A stretch of DNA of 64,000 nucleotides, from the NCBI GenBank assembly GCA_030848705.1, contig CM061240.1, positions 127,894,998 through 127,958,997 on the forward strand. Direction: 5' to 3'. Source of the stretch: Heracleum sosnowskyi (taxonomy: Eukaryota; Streptophyta; Magnoliopsida; Apiales; Apiaceae). Positions within the stretch are counted from its first letter, which is position 1, and each line of letters begins with the position of its first letter. Shown in pieces: positions 59,791 to 64,000 of this stretch. Both the position numbers and the translations under genes were made by a program. The notes beneath the pieces are model-generated. The model was given only the letters and a program-made list of their open reading frames with translations. It was not told the origin of the DNA and searched no databases.

Positions 59791-60877
59791 AGTCACCCAA
59801 ATGCTAAATGGATGAGAAACAAGCCTTTCCCATTTTTTGATGAGCTCGACAGAGTTTTTGGTAAAGATAGAGCTGCATGAAATGAGGCTGTAAGTACACT
59901 CGACGCACTTGAAGAACTAGAAGATGAAGACAAGGACGTAGAAGCACATCAAGTCCATGATTTAACCACCGAAGATGAGATCACTCCAAATAAACAGAGC
60001 TGTCAGAGGGAAACTCCACCATCAGCTGCACCTTCCACTAATAGGACAAAGAAGGCGATGACTAAAACTATCAAAGTTTTAAAATATTTTTCTAGTAAGA
60101 TTGAGAAAATTAGCGGTGTAATGGAAACTGCTAGCGAACATAAAGGACGACTTGCTAGTTGTTTTCAACATGAGTCCGATTCTGCCGAAAGAAGGATGCA
60201 GGTGACAACAGAAGTAATGAAAATTGGACAATTAACTCCTACACAGGTTCTTCTGGCATCAAAGAAAATTGCACTCAATCCTTTAAAAGTTGATTTTTTC
60301 TTCGGCCTTCCCGATGATTATAAATATGCATATGTCCAAGGCTTGCTGATTCTGGAGGAGTGAAAATGAATAACATTCATACATATTTTTCTTACATTTC
60401 AGATTTGCAGGATATGAATTCTACTCTTTTTTTTCTGATGTGTTCATTTTAAAATAAGGTGCTCCAACTTCTTGGGGTAGTACCTACATGTGAGACCATA
60501 AACGTTATTACTTGCTTTTATTGTAATTTTGTTTTCATTTTTTTTGACAAAAATAAGTCATCCATGTTAGGAAATATATTTTTGAATAAATAAATGATTT
60601 GGCACATAAGCACAATATAGTAACTACCTGTGAAAAAAGATGTTATATTTTTACAAAAGAATATTTATTATGAGGGTCATTTTGGTCATTGATAAGACAT
60701 CATATGTGAAATAAAAAAATAAACCAAACAAAACATAGGAAATGAATATCCAGAGTAAATGCAAAATCCCTCATGTCAACCAAACAGAAATATTTCACTT
60801 CCTAGGAATTTCAAGTAGACAGAAAGTACAATTTACTGTAGGAAATTAATTCCTATATTGTATCAAACGACCTCTTA

Positions 60878-61753
60878 GAAATTTCTCGCGTACTGAAAAG
60901 AAGTTTCCAAATCCGTTCTATCAACTAATTATGTCTGGGCATGCGTAACTATACCAATTGCTTTTTAAGCAATGGTTGAATTTGTTGAATTTCTCTATAG
61001 ATTTTATTGCAAAAATTAGCTCCTACATGTCAAACATAATTTTAATTTTCTCCCATATTTTATTTGTTGATATCAACTGCATTTACATATTTGGTAGAGA
61101 AAAAAACAAATAAAATGATGATTGATTTTGTTGTTAGCGGTACCTATGTGTGCACAACAATTTAAATACAAAATAGTTGTGTAATATGTGATTGATCTTC
61201 AAAAGTTCAGCCATCAAAATGTCATGAACTCGATAAAAAATTAAACATTAACGTGAGTTTATTTTAGATCCAAGTTTCTAAGCGAAAATATTAATATACA
61301 TTGTTTTTATTATAGAAATATATCCCTTTTTAATATTCCAAACATGTTGTAATATATATGATTGGATACAATTTTAGGAGCCTCAAAGTTACACTGGAAA
61401 CTTTCTTGATTATTCAATTCCAATTTTTTTTTTGTAACATTTAATACTTATTTGAGATTTTTAAATAAACAGTAGTGAGGGAGATTATTGATAAAAAAAT
61501 TGAGGCTAATTAAAATTAGGAACCGATGATTGTTTAACTCGTTTAATGGACGGACCAATGATTAATAAAGATATGATTTTTATAAAATTTATTGTCAGTT
61601 AATAAAAAATTCTTTCACCGATTGTTGTTTCATAGAAAGTGTATAGAAATGGATGGGATGGAGGTACTACATGTTTAAGGTTGGAAGCCCGATTGTTGTT
61701 TCATAGAAATTGTGTGAAAAGAAAATACAGGTATATAAATTCTTTCTTGTGTA
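60878..61753. other. Gene-free AT-rich stretch
   Basis: Nothing beyond a short repeat GATTGTTGTTTCATAGAAA at about 61620 and 61691. Confidence 0.5.
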
Positions 61754-62006
61754 CTCCCTCTATCCCATAGTAAATGTTTTAATTTTTTTCAAGTTTGTTT
61801 CACGTATTTTCATGTACGTAAAAAACATGTTTATTGAATATTATTTTCTTATTTTTTCTGTTTTGTGTAAAAATAGGATATTCAAACTTTTATACAAAAT
61901 AAAAAATTCGAAAAAAATAATATGTATACCTACAATTTTTATATGTGTAAAAATGCGTGAAACAAATTCTAAAAAATTTAGAAAATTTGTTATGGGAGGG
62001 AGAGAG
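61754..62006. mobile_element. Stowaway MITE, 253 bp, diverged
   Basis: Inverted ends CTCCCTCTATCCCATAGTAA and TTATGGGAGGGAGAGAG, flanked by TA (61752-61753, 62007-62008). The ORF across it is an artefact. Confidence 0.82.
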
Positions 62007-62455
62007 TATATGATAGATGGAAAAAAGTAAAGAAGTTGCCAATGAGGTCCAACTTATGTGACAGTGATCATATGTCCTGTACCACAAAAGTTCACTGTTC
62101 CAACACTCAAATATTGGAGAGAGACTTGCCCCATGTAAGGTCTAAATGTGGCTAGCTGGTTCATTCCATGGAGCCACCAAAATTTTTGTACCTAAAAAAC
62201 AAAAATAAAGAAGTTGGATCTTACAAAATTCATGTTCGTGATGAAGAGTCGTATCCAATAATGAAAAGCATATGTATTTATTGGAAAATAAGATGACACA
62301 TGATATTTTTTGTACAATAAATGCATCCATAAACAACAGTACAACAGAATTCTTAGTAATTTCTTGTATACGTTAAGTTGATGATTAACAATTGTGAGAG
62401 ATAAGTGTTTTTATAGAACATCGATGTATTTATAGAACATCGAAGTATTTGTATA

Positions 62456-64000
62456 TCTCTTCTATATAATAGGAGAATACATGGGTAATTTGAGCAAGAA
62501 AAACCTCTGTGAAATTACTGATATAACCTTTTATGTTATAAAATTACATGTATATGTCACTCACTTATTTAATTTGACAAAAAAAGAAATTAATTTTGTT
62601 TAAGTGGTGATTTGAACCACTAACCTCCACTAAACAATTCATCCTTCCAACCATTGTGCTACATTGTCATTTGGTTTCTATTTTAAAATCATTTTAGATA
62701 AACCCGACCTCTTATTTGTCCTATACTTTAAAGTAAAAATAATGGTGATTCACATTATTTTTAAAATTTTGTATATTAGTTTTCTAATATGGTACGTAAA
62801 ACCAATTTCGAAAACAAATTATCACTCCCTTATTTAATGGGAAAAATTGAGTTAATTTACTTCTTGTGGTGAACTAAACCGCTAATCTCATTTAAATAAT
62901 TCATCCTTCTAATCATTGTGTTACATAATTTTCTAATTTTGAATTAAAAATTCTTTTACATAAATCCAACATGTATCCTGTTTTTACTATTACTTTAACA
63001 TTTGAGTAAAATGATGTTATGTTTAAAATTTTCTATTTTAAAAAAAATATGGTACGTGATTATGTATTCTACCAATTTCAAAAATATTGATAATAGTATC
63101 ACGTAATGTAAATTTGCCTTACCATATTTTTAGTTAATATTAATATTAATTTATATAGTAATTTTATCAAAAAAAAATAGATTGATTAGTCAGAATCGAA
63201 TTAATCAATAAATGTAACTATGTTTGAAAACGTTATTTAGTCATTAGGTAAAATAATTGAAAGATGGGATTCTTAAAAATATTAGATAGTAACAAAAAAG
63301 GTTGTTAAATGAATCTTATATAAATCAAAAAAGGATCATATATAATATATAATAGGACAAAAGATAAAAATTAATCTATATGTACATCGATTATAATGTC
63401 GGATAATATGAATTTAGAAATTTTGGTTGGAAATTAAAGATAATAAACTTTGAAAAAATTGGATTAAAATAGTCAAGTTAACAAGAATCAATACATTTTA
63501 GAAAATAGGATAACGCATGGCAGACACGTACACAAAATATTATGGTCGATCAACCACATTATACCTATGAGTAAGTTAAATTATTAATAATTTAAAAAAT
63601 ATTATTAATTTTTCACATTTTGATTGAAAGACATCTCAACCGCTTCTCAACATTATGTTGATAAATAGTTTGTTTCTTGAGGTGTCAAAATTATAACTGA
63701 TATAAGATCAAAATATGTCATCCTTGTACAACTCATTTATATTGTAACTGTGTTTTCAGATATACCTTGGAAAAGAAAGAAATTAAAATATTAAACAACT
63801 TCATTCCAAAATTTAATTTGTGTCGATGAAAAACTCTAAGAAGAATAAAAAAGAAAAACACTCTTATTTGTAAACTTTATGTTCTCTTGCCCAGAGTTCA
63901 GACTTATTATAAGATCAAATTACTAGATGTTTTCTACTTATGACGTAAATTCGAACATATTAAAAGAATCGGTCTATTTGTGTTAGTTTGTACAATAAGC
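62456..64000 (+). mobile_element. Helitron-like 5' end running out of the window
   Basis: TCTCTTCTATATAATAGGAG preceded by A, then sequence related to the reverse strand of 33340-33881 up to about 63085. No 3' hairpin is seen before 64000. The remainder is AT-rich with no gene. Confidence 0.5.

Larger units (their letters stand above)
57886..60363 (+). pseudogene. PIF/Harbinger Myb/SANT-like ORF (Myb_DNA-bind_3), one nonsense codon
   Basis: The first part (57886-58263) has RKCLRWTPAEDRILVTAISD and GKFVTCPQAVWDDWVK, typical of the Myb/SANT-like domain of Harbinger accessory proteins and related plant genes. It starts after an AG acceptor; the apparent start is a GTG, so the real ATG is in an earlier exon. 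A likely intron 58264-59790 uses GC-AG (AAG then GCAACT), rejoining at SHPNAKWMRNKPFPFFDELD. TGA lies at 59878-59880 after KDRAA. The frame then continues to 60361 (TPTQVLLASKKIA, FFGLPDDYKYAYVQ). In the family it helps transposase bind DNA and enter the nucleus. Confidence 0.82.
55882..60874 (+). mobile_element. PIF/Harbinger element, complete ends, mutated genes
   Basis: Inverted ends GAGGTCGTTTGGTAT and ATCAAACGACCTC, with TTA on both sides (55879-55881, 60875-60877), the PIF/Harbinger target. It carries the usual two genes, a DDE transposase and a Myb/SANT protein, both on the plus strand and both with inactivating changes. A DUF761 gene fragment sits antisense in the Myb/SANT intron. Confidence 0.92.

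Overview
The window looks like nuclear DNA of a flowering plant, probably a eudicot; the species cannot be fixed from sequence. The evidence is AT-rich, gene-poor DNA, plant-type L1 LINE, Ty1/copia, CACTA, PIF/Harbinger, Mutator-like, Stowaway and Helitron elements, and captured plant-only gene fragments (LURP-one-related, plant calmodulin-binding, DUF761). No complete conserved housekeeping gene, rRNA or tRNA gene was seen.

Left part (1-17.5 kb). Microsatellite and degraded repeats lead to an intact-looking L1-type LINE (3616-9000; ORF1 and ORF2 overlap as ATGA). It sits in one arm of a local segmental duplication; the other arm (10844-11847) shows the site without the LINE and without a 495-bp MITE, but carries its own Tourist-like MITE. 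Next to it are three small related genes (10113, 14801, 15560). They share a TATATAA core promoter and a C-terminal motif KxPGxxGxIxxxxFESxPKxYF. The third has a frameshifted last few codons and a 612-bp solo-LTR-like insertion in its 3' region.

Middle part (17.5-34.5 kb). A CACTA-end fragment abuts a Pack-MULE (17944-19779; 9-bp target duplication, about 210-bp inverted ends) that carries a broken LURP-one-related gene and a calmodulin-binding protein fragment. Then come Stowaway MITEs, a reverse LINE remnant and a long AT-rich Helitron-like segment (about 23140-32163). That segment ends just upstream of a small gene (32321) encoding a protein that begins MGFWSGIK. A copia gag remnant and a reversed Helitron-like end follow.

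Array (34566-50299). A head-to-tail array of seven gag-only copia-like internal units separated by eight LTRs, on the minus strand, with period about 1,487 bp. It is bounded by one target duplication (AATAC), with a related unoccupied site near 22840. Two of its LTRs are themselves invaded, one by a 3,457-bp CACTA element containing a 176-bp satellite, the other by a 1,524-bp solo LTR.

Right part (50.3-64 kb). A second MGFWSGIK gene (50718) is split by a 1,169-bp solo LTR. Helitron 3' ends, a microsatellite and a tRNA-like SINE fragment follow. A complete but mutated PIF/Harbinger element (55882-60874) then carries a transposase pseudogene, a Myb/SANT ORF with a likely GC-AG intron, and an antisense DUF761 gene fragment inside that intron. 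The window ends in another Stowaway and a Helitron-like 5' end.

The small-gene families are probably the only host genes. The rest is layered transposon history whose order can often be read from target duplications and unoccupied paralogous sites.
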